Shown: positions 1-7,294 of the stretch, piece by piece
How positions within the stretch are numbered: the stretch's first letter is position 1
Layout of the letters: every line of letters begins with the position of its first letter
Assembly: GCF_900102615.1 (NCBI RefSeq)
Contig: NZ_FMYV01000004.1
Coordinates: 99,643 to 163,642, forward strand
Length of the DNA stretch: 64,000 nucleotides
Source: Geotoga petraea
Lineage (GTDB): Bacteria; Thermotogota; Thermotogae; Petrotogales; Petrotogaceae
Direction: 5' to 3'
Program-made: the position numbers and the translations under genes
Notes under the pieces: generated by a model
The model's database searches: none
Told to the model about the DNA's origin: nothing
Seen by the model: the letters and a program-made list of their open reading frames with translations, nothing else

Positions 1-78
1 CAGGATTATTTTATAGAATATAGATAAATAAAGACTTTATTTAAGTATTCGGATTAATAACCTTTTATCAATAAAGCT

Positions 79-98
79 GGTAGTCCCGTGGGGCTGCC
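79..98. other. unassigned hairpin at window edge
   Basis: An 8-bp stem with a 4-base loop (arms 79-86 and 91-98, two G-U type pairs) sits just before the terminator at 107-142. Nothing in bases 1-143 codes for a recognisable protein. It could be the 3' part of an RNA or a 3' UTR whose start lies outside the window. I could not match it to a known RNA family. Confidence 0.35.
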
Positions 99-106
99 AT
101 AAAGAA

Positions 107-142
107 AACAAGATTAGAAACTACTTTCTAATCTTGTTTTTT
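107..142. terminator. bidirectional rho-independent terminator
   Basis: A perfect 14-bp stem (107-120 with 125-138) with a 4-base loop is followed by a T-rich tract on the + strand and by a T-rich tract on the - strand as well. It lies just past the stop of the minus-strand gene ending at 144, and would also end any transcript arriving from the left. Confidence 0.85.
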
Positions 143-143
143 A

Positions 144-626
144 TTATTTTCTTCTTTTGAATAGTATTAATAGTCCCATTAATATGAATATAAAACCGAT
201 TAAAGCTCCGCCAACTTCTGTTGTTGTAAGATTTGTTAGCAAGAATATTAACCCAATTACAGATAATATTCCTATCGGAACGAACAGTCCTCGTTCCCTT
301 TTCCCAAAAAAGTATAATTGGAAAAGACCAAAAGCGGGAGCTAGAATGAATATAGGCCATAAAATATCCATATATCGGAAATCTGTGAATATATTAAAGT
401 AAAAAAATGTACCCAATATTATTAATATCCCTGCAGGTACAAGCTCTCCGGCATCGTTTGAATTTTTCTTCTCAAAAAAGTCTATTTCCATGCTCAAGCC
501 AGGTATCAATATAAATAACGGCCAAATATATTCCCATATATTTTTGTCATCAAAAACGCCAAAAATTAACAAAACACCTATTGCTAAAAACAATAATCCG
601 TAAATCATCTTGTTTAAATTTTTAAT
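144..626 (-). CDS. LiaI/LiaF-type small membrane protein (DUF5668-like)
   Basis: About 160 residues made almost entirely of hydrophobic segments arranged as short helix pairs with WPxFIL motifs (positions ~40-46 and ~95-101), the pattern of the LiaI-LiaF-like transmembrane region found in envelope-stress proteins. The first in-frame ATG, at 641, has no ribosome binding site upstream. Instead a strong GGAGGTGG lies inside codons 1-4 of that reading, 5 bases before an ATT at 626, so I place the start there. It is divergent from the aldo/keto reductase. A second protein of the same kind lies at 2962-3786. The function is unknown beyond a probable membrane or stress role. Confidence 0.7.
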   Translation of the reverse strand: MKNLNKMIYGLLFLAIGVLLIFGVFDDKNIWEYIWPLFILIPGLSMEIDFFEKKNSNDAGELVPAGILIILGTFFYFNIFTDFRYMDILWPIFILAPAFGLFQLYFFGKRERGLFVPIGILSVIGLIFLLTNLTTTEVGGALIGFIFILMGLLILFKRRK

Positions 627-697
627 TTTAACCACCTCCATAATTTTATTTTTTCTATTATACTATATTAACATTTATTATGTTTTAGAATATTCAC

Positions 698-727
698 TTG
701 ATAATAGTAAGGTTTTCGTATTATAAT
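698..727 (+). promoter_or_regulatory. sigma-70 type promoter of the aldo/keto reductase
   Basis: TTGATA at 698-703, an 18-base spacer and a perfect TATAAT at 722-727, 21 bases before the start codon at 749. A GGAGG ribosome binding site follows at 736-740. Confidence 0.65.
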
Positions 728-748
728 TGATATAAGGAGGGATAATGT

Positions 749-1882
749 ATGCAGTACAGAGAAATGGGAAACACTGGAGAAAAAGTTTCAGCTCTTGGAT
801 TTGGTTGTATGAGATTTCAAACAATCGGCGAAGGTAATGAAAACATTGACGAAGATTTGTCAATAAAGCAACTAAGACATGCCATTGATAAAGGAGTTAA
901 CTATGTTGACACGGCTTATCCTTATCATGGTGGAAATAGTGAATTATTAGTTGCTAAAGCCCTTAAAGATGGATACAGAGAAAAAGTTTATCTTGCAGAT
1001 AAATTGCCTTCTTGGTTGATCAAAAGTAGAGAAGATATGGACAAATATTTGGATGAACAACTTGAAAAATTAGAAACGGACTATATTGATTTTTTCCTTC
1101 TTCATGCTTTATCAAAAGATAGATGGGACAATTATCTTAAACACAATGTGTTTGACTTTATAGAAAAGGCAAAAGAGTCCGGGAAAATAAAACATATTGG
1201 TTTTTCTTTCCATGATGAGTTGTCTGTTTTCAAAGAGATTGTGGATGCTTATAATTGGGACTTTTGCCAAATTCAATACAACTTCATGGATGAAGATTAT
1301 CAAGCAGGTTTAGAAGGCCTAAATTATGCTGCAGATAAAGGACTTGGAGTTGTTGTAATGGAACCTCTTAAAGGAGGAAGTTTAACAAGAAATCTTCCTG
1401 AAGATATTGAAAAAATTTGGAATTCAGCAGATATAAAAAGATCCCCAGCTGAATGGGCGCTAAGATTTGTATGGAATAACCCAAAAGTTAGTTTATTATT
1501 AAGTGGTATGAATCAGTTCGATCATATTGATGAAAATATTAGAGTAGCTGAAGATGCACTTCCAAATAGTTTAACAGATAAAGAACTTGGAATTATAGAA
1601 GAAGTAAGAAAAGTGTATGATAATAGAATAAAAGTAGACTGTACAAGCTGTAAATATTGTTTACCTTGCCCAGAAGGGGTCATGATTCCAAACGTTTTTT
1701 CACTATACAACAATGCAAGTATATATAATACTTGGGAATCACAAAAGAGAGGTTATGCTAATTTAGAAAGTCAGGGAAAGGCAGCTGATAATTGTATAGA
1801 ATGTGGCCTATGTGAAGAATCTTGTCCACAGCACATACCTATTAGAGAAAAGTTAAAAGAAGCAAGAGTAGCTTTGACATAA
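749..1882 (+). CDS. aldo/keto reductase with C-terminal 4Fe-4S domain
   Basis: 377 residues. The N-terminal two-thirds is an AKR (beta/alpha)8 barrel starting with the typical YREMGNTGEKVSALGFGCMR segment. It keeps the AKR tetrad: Asp and Tyr in DTAYPYHG, Lys in LADKLPSW and His in FFLLHALS. The C-terminal ~80 residues carry a CxxCxxCxxxC-like cluster (CTSCKYCLPCP) and a second CIECGLCEESCP cluster, so it is the Fe-S AKR subfamily common in anaerobes, probably a cytoplasmic oxidoreductase drawing on ferredoxin-like electron flow. The substrate is unknown. It is monocistronic, with its own promoter and a terminator right after the stop. Confidence 0.9.
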   Translation: MQYREMGNTGEKVSALGFGCMRFQTIGEGNENIDEDLSIKQLRHAIDKGVNYVDTAYPYHGGNSELLVAKALKDGYREKVYLADKLPSWLIKSREDMDKYLDEQLEKLETDYIDFFLLHALSKDRWDNYLKHNVFDFIEKAKESGKIKHIGFSFHDELSVFKEIVDAYNWDFCQIQYNFMDEDYQAGLEGLNYAADKGLGVVVMEPLKGGSLTRNLPEDIEKIWNSADIKRSPAEWALRFVWNNPKVSLLLSGMNQFDHIDENIRVAEDALPNSLTDKELGIIEEVRKVYDNRIKVDCTSCKYCLPCPEGVMIPNVFSLYNNASIYNTWESQKRGYANLESQGKAADNCIECGLCEESCPQHIPIREKLKEARVALT

Positions 1883-1887
1883 ATTAA

Positions 1888-1917
1888 ATGCCGAATCATC
1901 AGATTCGGCATTTTTTT
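1888..1917 (+). terminator. rho-independent terminator after the aldo/keto reductase
   Basis: Ten-bp stem (1888-1897 with 1902-1911), 4-base loop and seven T residues, starting 6 bases after the stop codon. Confidence 0.9.
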
Positions 1918-1977
1918 GTATATATTTTTAAAGACAATGTTTTAAAGATATTTTCACTAACACAATATTTTTATTTT

Positions 1978-1986
1978 TGTTATAAT
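1978..1986 (+). promoter_or_regulatory. extended -10 promoter
   Basis: TGTTATAAT with no good -35 box, 34 bases before the start of the small secreted protein. The same extended -10 word recurs before several genes in this window (8032, 39320, and the minus strand before the MscS gene). Confidence 0.45.
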
Positions 1987-2019
1987 TTATACAATGCTAT
2001 TATAAAAGGAGATGGTAGT

Positions 2020-2421
2020 ATGAAGAAACTTACTATTGTATTAATTTTATTTATTGGAGTTTTAAGTTTTTCTCTTAACTCAGAGAAGATAGTCCTCGCA
2101 GGTAATAATATTTTTGATTATGAAATAATAGAAAGCATAAAAGTTGAAATAAACAGTAATTTTGAAGGTAGGGATTTCAAGCCTTACATATCTTTTTCTT
2201 TTGAAACTGATAAAACGATTTACAACTACAACTTTTTTATAAACACTCGTTCTATTAACCCCACTTATAAAGATTTGATCGATGAGGACAAATATATATC
2301 TTCTGGTTTGTTAAAAGACTTGCCGATAAAATACGATTTTTTATCCAATTTTGCAAAACAAATAGCAGGTGATAACAAAGTTATAGATATATACAACATA
2401 ACAAAAAGCATAATATATTAA
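2020..2421 (+). CDS. small secreted protein, unknown function
   Basis: 133 residues from the ATG at 2020, which has AAAGGAGAT upstream. The frame is open further 5' (to 1888), but that part overlaps the previous terminator and the promoter. Residues 1-18 form a signal peptide (KK followed by a hydrophobic stretch). The rest is a hydrophilic domain rich in Asn, Tyr and Ile with no cysteine. I recognise no family. It lies upstream of the PspC and LiaF-like pair, but an 80-base AT-rich gap separates them, so shared transcription is unproven. Confidence 0.65.
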   Translation: MKKLTIVLILFIGVLSFSLNSEKIVLAGNNIFDYEIIESIKVEINSNFEGRDFKPYISFSFETDKTIYNYNFFINTRSINPTYKDLIDEDKYISSGLLKDLPIKYDFLSNFAKQIAGDNKVIDIYNITKSIIY

Positions 2422-2515
2422 TTTGTGTAATATTTAATTAATTAAAAATTAAATTCAAGAAAATAATAGTGTATTATAATTATCATACACAACAACAATT
2501 AAGGGGATGAATATT

Positions 2516-2965
2516 ATGCATAGACTTTATAAATCGAGGAAAAATAAAGTTATCGACGGTGTGTGCGGGGGTGTTGGGGAATATTTTGGAATCGACCCAG
2601 TTATTATAAGATTGTTATGGGTAGCGTTGTTTTTTGCCTATGGTTCGGGGATAATATTGTATATTATTGCAATGATAATTATTCCACCAGAACCAATTAG
2701 AAATGATTTTGATGATAAAGAAAAAGATTTTAAAGATGAGTACAAAACTAACACTTCTAATGGGGGAAAATTTAATACTCCAGACAAAAGGATTATAAGC
2801 ATTATTTTGGCACTATTTTTAATATTTCTTGGGGTTTCTTTGATGATAAGCCTTCTAACTCCTATAAATTTCTTTGCCATATCTTGGAGAATTTTAATCA
2901 GCATAGTCCTTATTTTTATTGGTGGTGCTATGGTTTATGGATTTATAAGGGAGAATAAAAAATGA
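2516..2965 (+). CDS. PspC-domain membrane protein
   Basis: 149 residues. The N-terminus (HRLYKSRKNKVIDGVCGGVGEYFGIDP) is a clear PspC domain, ending in a transmembrane helix and a PPEP turn. After a charged linker (~65-95) come two further transmembrane helices. In other bacteria PspC proteins sense or relay envelope stress. The start is ATG 2516: AAGGGG at 2501-2506 is correctly spaced for it and too close to the earlier ATG at 2507. The gene overlaps the next one by ATGA, so the two are translationally coupled. Confidence 0.88.
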   Translation: MHRLYKSRKNKVIDGVCGGVGEYFGIDPVIIRLLWVALFFAYGSGIILYIIAMIIIPPEPIRNDFDDKEKDFKDEYKTNTSNGGKFNTPDKRIISIILALFLIFLGVSLMISLLTPINFFAISWRILISIVLIFIGGAMVYGFIRENKK

Positions 2966-3786
2966 GGTTATTTTTTGGAATATTACTCGCAATAATTGGC
3001 TTTACACTTTTATTTGGAATATTTTCTGTAGACATTGTTTTAAGAATTTTCAGCAATTTTTTCAACGCTTGGCCAATTATCTTTGTTTTTATAGGTATAA
3101 GCATTCTTTCTGGAATAAAGAGCCTTAAATGGGTTAGATATATCAACTACGCTTTGAGCATAGCGTTCGTTTTATACCTCGTTTTTGTTCCAATAGCCAA
3201 TAGAGAAGATATGTTCAACGGGAATTTTGAAATACCTATAAACGAAAATTATTCAAATTATGATATTCAGATCGATTTTGCCACTATAAACCTTGACATA
3301 AGATATCATGAAGAAAATTACATAGATTTTCAATTTAAAGATAACAACAGTAAACCTGACTTTGAAATCAACGGGAACAGAATTAAAATAGAAAATACTT
3401 ATTATTTCACAACAACTAATAACAGTAAAATAATTGTACATCTTCCTGAAAATATAGAATATGATTTTGACCTCAACTCAGCAATAGTTAACATGGGGGT
3501 TGAAGGTCACTCAAATTATATAAACGATTTAAAAGTTGATGCAGCCATTTCAAACATAAAAATGGAATCTGAGTTTTTTCCAATTAAGTTGAAGATCGAT
3601 TCCAACACTGCTATTAACAACATTAAAATTTACTCTTCAAGAGAAACAACATACGACATAGACAAAAACGGACCTTTTATCAGCACTAAGGTTGATGATA
3701 ATTTCATTAATAATAAAATTACTCCTAAAATAAAAATAGATAGTGATTCTGCTTTTGGAAATATAAAGTTAATAAGTTCAAAATAA
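2962..3786 (+). CDS. LiaF-like protein: membrane N-terminus plus repeat-rich beta domain
   Basis: 274 residues. The first ~80 hold three to four transmembrane helices, including the AWPIIFVFIGISIL motif. The remainder (~95-274) is a beta-strand-rich extracytoplasmic domain with recurring 'NIKM/NIKI/NIKL' strands, like the 'toast-rack' adhesin-type domains that follow PspC or LiaF modules. It is coupled to the PspC gene by a 4-base overlap, so a PspC/LiaF envelope-stress pair is likely. The target is not evident: no two-component system lies next to it. Confidence 0.75.
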   Translation: MRLFFGILLAIIGFTLLFGIFSVDIVLRIFSNFFNAWPIIFVFIGISILSGIKSLKWVRYINYALSIAFVLYLVFVPIANREDMFNGNFEIPINENYSNYDIQIDFATINLDIRYHEENYIDFQFKDNNSKPDFEINGNRIKIENTYYFTTTNNSKIIVHLPENIEYDFDLNSAIVNMGVEGHSNYINDLKVDAAISNIKMESEFFPIKLKIDSNTAINNIKIYSSRETTYDIDKNGPFISTKVDDNFINNKITPKIKIDSDSAFGNIKLISSK

Positions 3787-3815
3787 AGTAAAATAATTCA
3801 AACAAAAGTAATGTT

Positions 3816-3844
3816 TTGACTTTTATATTAACATATGTTATAAT
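3816..3844 (+). promoter_or_regulatory. strong promoter of the candidate small RNA
   Basis: TTGACT at 3816-3821, exactly 17 bases, then TATAAT at 3839-3844 with an extended TG two bases before it. This is one of the best consensus promoters in the window. Transcription should start near 3851. Confidence 0.8.
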
Positions 3845-3850
3845 AAGTTT

Positions 3851-3991
3851 AGGTTCGTAATCATATTCTCACCTTCCTCTATAGGTGGTATTATTTTACT
3901 TCAAAAAAGAGGGTTGGGGTAAAATTAATAACACCATGGATTAAAATGTGGAACTCAAAAGTTTGAGCGGGTTAATTCCCGCTCTTTTTTT
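3851..3991 (+). ncRNA. candidate structured small RNA (~140 nt), or leader of the aro operon
   Basis: The segment has its own strong promoter and ends in a terminator (7-bp GC-rich stem 3965-3971/3978-3984, then seven T). Its ends pair (3852-3856 with 3951-3955, 3858-3862 with 3939-3943). Inside is a 15-bp helix: 3884-3887/3932-3935, 3889-3893/3926-3930 and 3894-3899/3919-3924. GGTG at 3884-3887 can instead pair with CACC at 3870-3873, so two folds compete. CCTCT (3876-3880) could pair with AGAGG (3908-3912) as a loop-loop contact. No long ORF is present. A second promoter lies between the terminator and the aro genes, which favours a free RNA over an attenuator. I could not match it to 6S, SRP, T-box or any riboswitch I know. 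Confidence 0.6.
3965..3991 (+). terminator. terminator of the candidate small RNA
   Basis: GAGCGGG/CCCGCTC stem with a 6-base loop and seven T residues. It stands about 90 bases upstream of the first aro gene, so it either ends the small RNA or acts as an attenuator. Confidence 0.85.
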
Positions 3992-4009
3992 ATCTTGTAT
4001 AATAGATTT

Positions 4010-4039
4010 TTGTTAAATGAAAGATATTTTTGATAAAAT
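4010..4039 (+). promoter_or_regulatory. probable aro operon promoter
   Basis: TTGTTA at 4010-4015, 18 bases, TAAAAT at 4034-4039 with an upstream TGA (extended -10). It sits after the terminator at 3965-3991, so the aro genes need not be transcribed from the strong upstream promoter. Confidence 0.55.
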
Positions 4040-4079
4040 ATAAAAAGAAGAGTTTTAAAAAATAATTTGGAGGTAAATA

Positions 4080-4430
4080 ATGATTGCAATTAGAGGGGCT
4101 ACATCTGTAGATAAAAATGAAAAAGAAGAAATTATGAAAAAAAGTATAGAACTTTTTGAACAAATTCAAAAACAAAACTATATAAATTCCATTACAAGTA
4201 TCATAGTATCTGTCACTAAAGATATCACAGCATACAACCCAGCAACTGCAATAAGATATGAAGAAAATCTTATCAACACACCTTTAATGTGTGTACAAGA
4301 AGCTGAGATGGACAATAGCCCAAAGGGGATTATAAGGGTTCTCATCCACTGTGACAGCGCAACTCAAAAACATGTTTATTTACACAGAGCAAAGGAATTA
4401 AGACCCGATTTGGAGGATTTTAATGTTTGA
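4080..4430 (+). CDS. aroH: chorismate mutase, AroH type
   Basis: 116 residues, the usual length of the monofunctional AroH (pseudo-alpha/beta barrel) class. It converts chorismate to prephenate for phenylalanine and tyrosine. Family landmarks are in order: IRGATSVD near the N-terminus (active-site Arg), YNPATAIR (~residues 54-61), a CVQEAEMD stretch (Cys/Glu), IRVLIH (Arg) and a C-terminal HVYLHRAKELRPDL. GGAGG precedes ATG 4080. It is the first gene of the aro operon and overlaps the DAHP synthase gene by 8 bases. No prephenate dehydratase or dehydrogenase lies nearby. Confidence 0.93.
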   Translation: MIAIRGATSVDKNEKEEIMKKSIELFEQIQKQNYINSITSIIVSVTKDITAYNPATAIRYEENLINTPLMCVQEAEMDNSPKGIIRVLIHCDSATQKHVYLHRAKELRPDLEDFNV

Positions 4431-5226
4431 GAAATTTCCAAAATTATCTTCAATAGACGAGAAAAAAATTTCTATAAAAGGAAAAGATTATTTTATAGAC
4501 GATTTTGAAATAATCGCTGGTCCATGTTCTATAGAAGATGAACAGGTTATGGATGAAATATGTAGTTTTTTAAAAGATAATGATATTAAAATATTACGAG
4601 GTGGAGCTTTCAAACCGCGAACTTCTCCATATTCTTTTCAAGGAGGGGGGATCACCTCTTTGGAAATAATGAAAAAATATTCAGAAAAATACGATTTGAT
4701 AACTTTGACAGAGGCATTGGGCTTTGACTCTTTTGAAATAGTTAGAGATATTACAGACATAATTCAAATAGGTTCCAGAAATTCTCAAAATTTTGAGTTG
4801 TTAAAGTTGGTAGGTAAACAGAAAAAGCCCGTACTTCTTAAAAGAGGATTTATGAATACTATAGAAGAATTTCTTTTTTCAGCAGAATACATAGCCAGTG
4901 AGGGAAACAAAAACATAATTCTTTGTGAACGTGGAATAAGGACTTTTGAACCGAGTACCAGAAACACACTTGATTTAAATTCTATAGTCATGATTTCTCA
5001 AAATTTAAAAGTTCCTATAGTTTCTGACCCTAGCCACGCAGCTGGAAGAAGAGATCTTATAGAAAAATTATCTTATTCATCTTTCTGGGCTGGTGCAGAT
5101 GGGATAATGTTGGAAATACATCCAAATCCTGAAAAAGCCATATCAGACGGTCAGCAAACGATAGACTTCAAAACCCTTGAAAAGATCATAAAAAAAATTA
5201 AAGGATTTGAAGAACAAAATGTCTGA
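4423..5226 (+). CDS. aroF: 3-deoxy-7-phosphoheptulonate (DAHP) synthase, core type
   Basis: 267 residues, catalysing condensation of phosphoenolpyruvate and erythrose 4-phosphate, the first shikimate step. It belongs to the KDO8P-synthase-like class I-beta family: AGPCSIE (~residues 31-37), the GGAFKPRTSPYSFQG loop, LLKRG, CERGIRTFE and SDPSHAAGRRD (metal/PEP ligands). Only ~30 residues precede the core barrel. The N-terminal ferredoxin-like regulatory domain known from the Thermotoga maritima enzyme, and any ACT or mutase domain, are absent, so feedback inhibition by that route is not expected. The separate chorismate mutase just upstream might supply allostery, but that is inference. Confidence 0.93.
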   Translation: MFEKFPKLSSIDEKKISIKGKDYFIDDFEIIAGPCSIEDEQVMDEICSFLKDNDIKILRGGAFKPRTSPYSFQGGGITSLEIMKKYSEKYDLITLTEALGFDSFEIVRDITDIIQIGSRNSQNFELLKLVGKQKKPVLLKRGFMNTIEEFLFSAEYIASEGNKNIILCERGIRTFEPSTRNTLDLNSIVMISQNLKVPIVSDPSHAAGRRDLIEKLSYSSFWAGADGIMLEIHPNPEKAISDGQQTIDFKTLEKIIKKIKGFEEQNV

Positions 5227-6490
5227 AATATTTATACCCCCTTTGAAGAAAAGGATTAAAAAAGAAATCAACGTTCCATCTGACAAATCGATAACTCACA
5301 GGGCTCTTTTGTTATCTTCAATTTCAAAGGGAAAATCTCAAATTTTCAACCCATTGATATCAGAAGATACAAAGAGGACCATCAATTTGGTAAAAGAATT
5401 GGGAGCAAAAGTAGATATAGGTGCAAATAAATGGGTTGTTACTCCACCAAAATCTTTTAACGTTGATTTTGATTTTTATTCTGGAAATTCTGGAACTACT
5501 ACCAGAATTTCTTCTGGCCTTTTAGCCTCTATAGATGGGCATTTTACCATTTTGGGAGATGCATCATTATCTCAAAGGCCTATGAAAAGAATTATTGAGC
5601 CATTAAGCGAAATGGGGGCAAAAATCAGCTGTGAGAATTACAAACTTCCAATGACCATTATTGGTGGAAATCTAAGAGGGATTGATTATTGGCTGAAAAT
5701 CCCAAGTGCCCAAGTAAAATCTTCCATAATGTTTGCAGCATTAAGAGCAACAGGGAAAACAACTATAAGAGGTGCTATTAATTCAAGAAACCACACAGAA
5801 ATTATGTTTAAAAATTCTGGTGTAGATATTGAGATAAACGATAATTATATTGAAATAACCCCTTCACTACCAACAAGTTTAAATTATAGAATACCTGGGG
5901 ACTTTTCTTCTGCTGCCTACTTCATAGCCATGGGATTGATTAGTAAAAAAGTTGATTTGATTATAAAAAGTGTGAACTTGAATAAAACAAGAACTGGTAT
6001 GTTTCAAGTTCTCGAAAAAATGAATGCAAAGTTTGAGATTAAAAATTTTAAAAATGATATTGAACCTATAGGCGACATCGTCCCTGTATTTTCAAATATG
6101 ATTAACCTTAAAAACATTGACGAAAATTTGATACCTTTTATGATAGATGAAATTCCAATTTTAGTTTTGATTCAATCTCAATCTGAAGGAAGGGTTATTT
6201 TTAAAAATCTTTCAGAACTGAGGAGAAAAGAAACCGATAGGATAAATGCTTTGGTTCAGAATTTCGAGAAAATAGGTGTGAAAATAGAAGAATTGAATGA
6301 TGGATTTATAGTAGAAGGCCCTCAAGAAATTAAAGGTGGAGAAATAAACTCGTTCAATGACCACAGAATTTCAATGACTTTTGCTATTGCTGGATTGATA
6401 AGTAAAGAGGGAATTAAAATCAAAAATAGTAACTGTGTTGATGTTTCTTTTCCAAATTTCTTTGAAATTATTAAAGGCTTTTTTTCATAA
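5219..6490 (+). CDS. aroA: 3-phosphoshikimate 1-carboxyvinyltransferase (EPSP synthase)
   Basis: 423 residues, forming EPSP from shikimate 3-phosphate and PEP. Typical motifs: PSDKSITHRALLL near the N-terminus, GNSGTTTRISSGLL (~90-103), DASLSQRPMKR, SAQVKSS, PGDFSSAAYF, DEIPIL and NDHRISMTFAIAG. The start is ATG 5219, which overlaps the end of aroF. An in-frame TTG 12 bases earlier has its only GGA element too close. It is the normal length for the family. Confidence 0.94.
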   Translation: MSEIFIPPLKKRIKKEINVPSDKSITHRALLLSSISKGKSQIFNPLISEDTKRTINLVKELGAKVDIGANKWVVTPPKSFNVDFDFYSGNSGTTTRISSGLLASIDGHFTILGDASLSQRPMKRIIEPLSEMGAKISCENYKLPMTIIGGNLRGIDYWLKIPSAQVKSSIMFAALRATGKTTIRGAINSRNHTEIMFKNSGVDIEINDNYIEITPSLPTSLNYRIPGDFSSAAYFIAMGLISKKVDLIIKSVNLNKTRTGMFQVLEKMNAKFEIKNFKNDIEPIGDIVPVFSNMINLKNIDENLIPFMIDEIPILVLIQSQSEGRVIFKNLSELRRKETDRINALVQNFEKIGVKIEELNDGFIVEGPQEIKGGEINSFNDHRISMTFAIAGLISKEGIKIKNSNCVDVSFPNFFEIIKGFFS

Positions 6491-6504
6491 GAGGAGTGAT
6501 TAAA

Positions 6505-7284
6505 ATTAGTAATTATGGAATTATTCAATATCCCAGAAAAAAAACATTATCTGAAGTTTTTTTTAGCAAGTATTTTGAGTTATTCGATAAAAATTCAAAA
6601 TATGTGGGTCTCAACTTAAATAGAGAAAATTATGATAAATATATAGATAAAATACTTGAAAATACAAGGGGATTAAATGTCACAAACCCATACAAAATAG
6701 AAATAATGGGAAAACTTGATTATATTGATACAGACGCCAAAAAAATAGGTGCTGTAAACTGTATTATAGATTATAAGGGGTACAACACAGACTGGATTGG
6801 GTTTTATAAAAGTATAGAAAACGAAGAAATTTTTGATGATATCACTCTTTTTGGTGCCGGTGGTGCAGCAAGAGCTGTTATATATGGTCTAATAAAACGT
6901 GGAGTAAAACAAATTAATGTTATAAACAGAACAGTTTCAAAAATAGATGCATTAAAAGAGATATATCCAGAAATCGAAATTAAAAGCTTTGCTATGGATA
7001 AATTAGACGAAGTACTTTCAAAAACAGACACTTTTATAAACTGCACTCCACTTGGTTTGAAGAATGAGGAAATAGTTTCTTCATTTTCTAAGAAAAACAA
7101 ATTTGTTTATGATGTAAACTACAGAGAAACTCCTTTAATAGAAAAAGCAAAATATCATGATTTGAAATATAAAAATGGGGTTGATTTTTGGAAATTTCAG
7201 GCAATTGAAAACATGAAGATTTGGGACTTATATAACGAGGATAAGTTTAACAGCGTTTTTAAATGGTTAAAAAATAAATTGTGA
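6505..7284 (+). CDS. aroE: shikimate dehydrogenase, probable AUU start
   Basis: About 259 residues, reducing 3-dehydroshikimate to shikimate. It shows NVTNPYKIEIM (~50-60, the N-terminal NVTxPxK motif with the catalytic Lys), a glycine-rich FGAGGAARAVIYGL nucleotide loop and INCTPLGL. It is slightly short for the family. The GAGGAG at 6491-6496 runs into the only conventional start (GTG 6496). The ATT at 6505 has ideal 8-base spacing and starts exactly where AroE proteins begin (ISNYGIIQYP), so initiation at AUU is proposed. It follows aroA by 14 bases. Confidence 0.88.
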   Translation: MSNYGIIQYPRKKTLSEVFFSKYFELFDKNSKYVGLNLNRENYDKYIDKILENTRGLNVTNPYKIEIMGKLDYIDTDAKKIGAVNCIIDYKGYNTDWIGFYKSIENEEIFDDITLFGAGGAARAVIYGLIKRGVKQINVINRTVSKIDALKEIYPEIEIKSFAMDKLDEVLSKTDTFINCTPLGLKNEEIVSSFSKKNKFVYDVNYRETPLIEKAKYHDLKYKNGVDFWKFQAIENMKIWDLYNEDKFNSVFKWLKNKL

Positions 7285-7294
7285 GGTGTAATTT

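Noticed and set aside
1888..2019. 5' extension of the small secreted protein gene
   Set aside because: It runs through the preceding terminator and the -10 box; the ATG at 2020 has a good site and a signal peptide.
3946..3966. Possible short leader peptide with a Trp codon (M-W-N-S-K-V) near the aro terminator
   Set aside because: No ribosome binding site at a usable distance, and only a single Trp codon; classical trp-type attenuation is unlikely.
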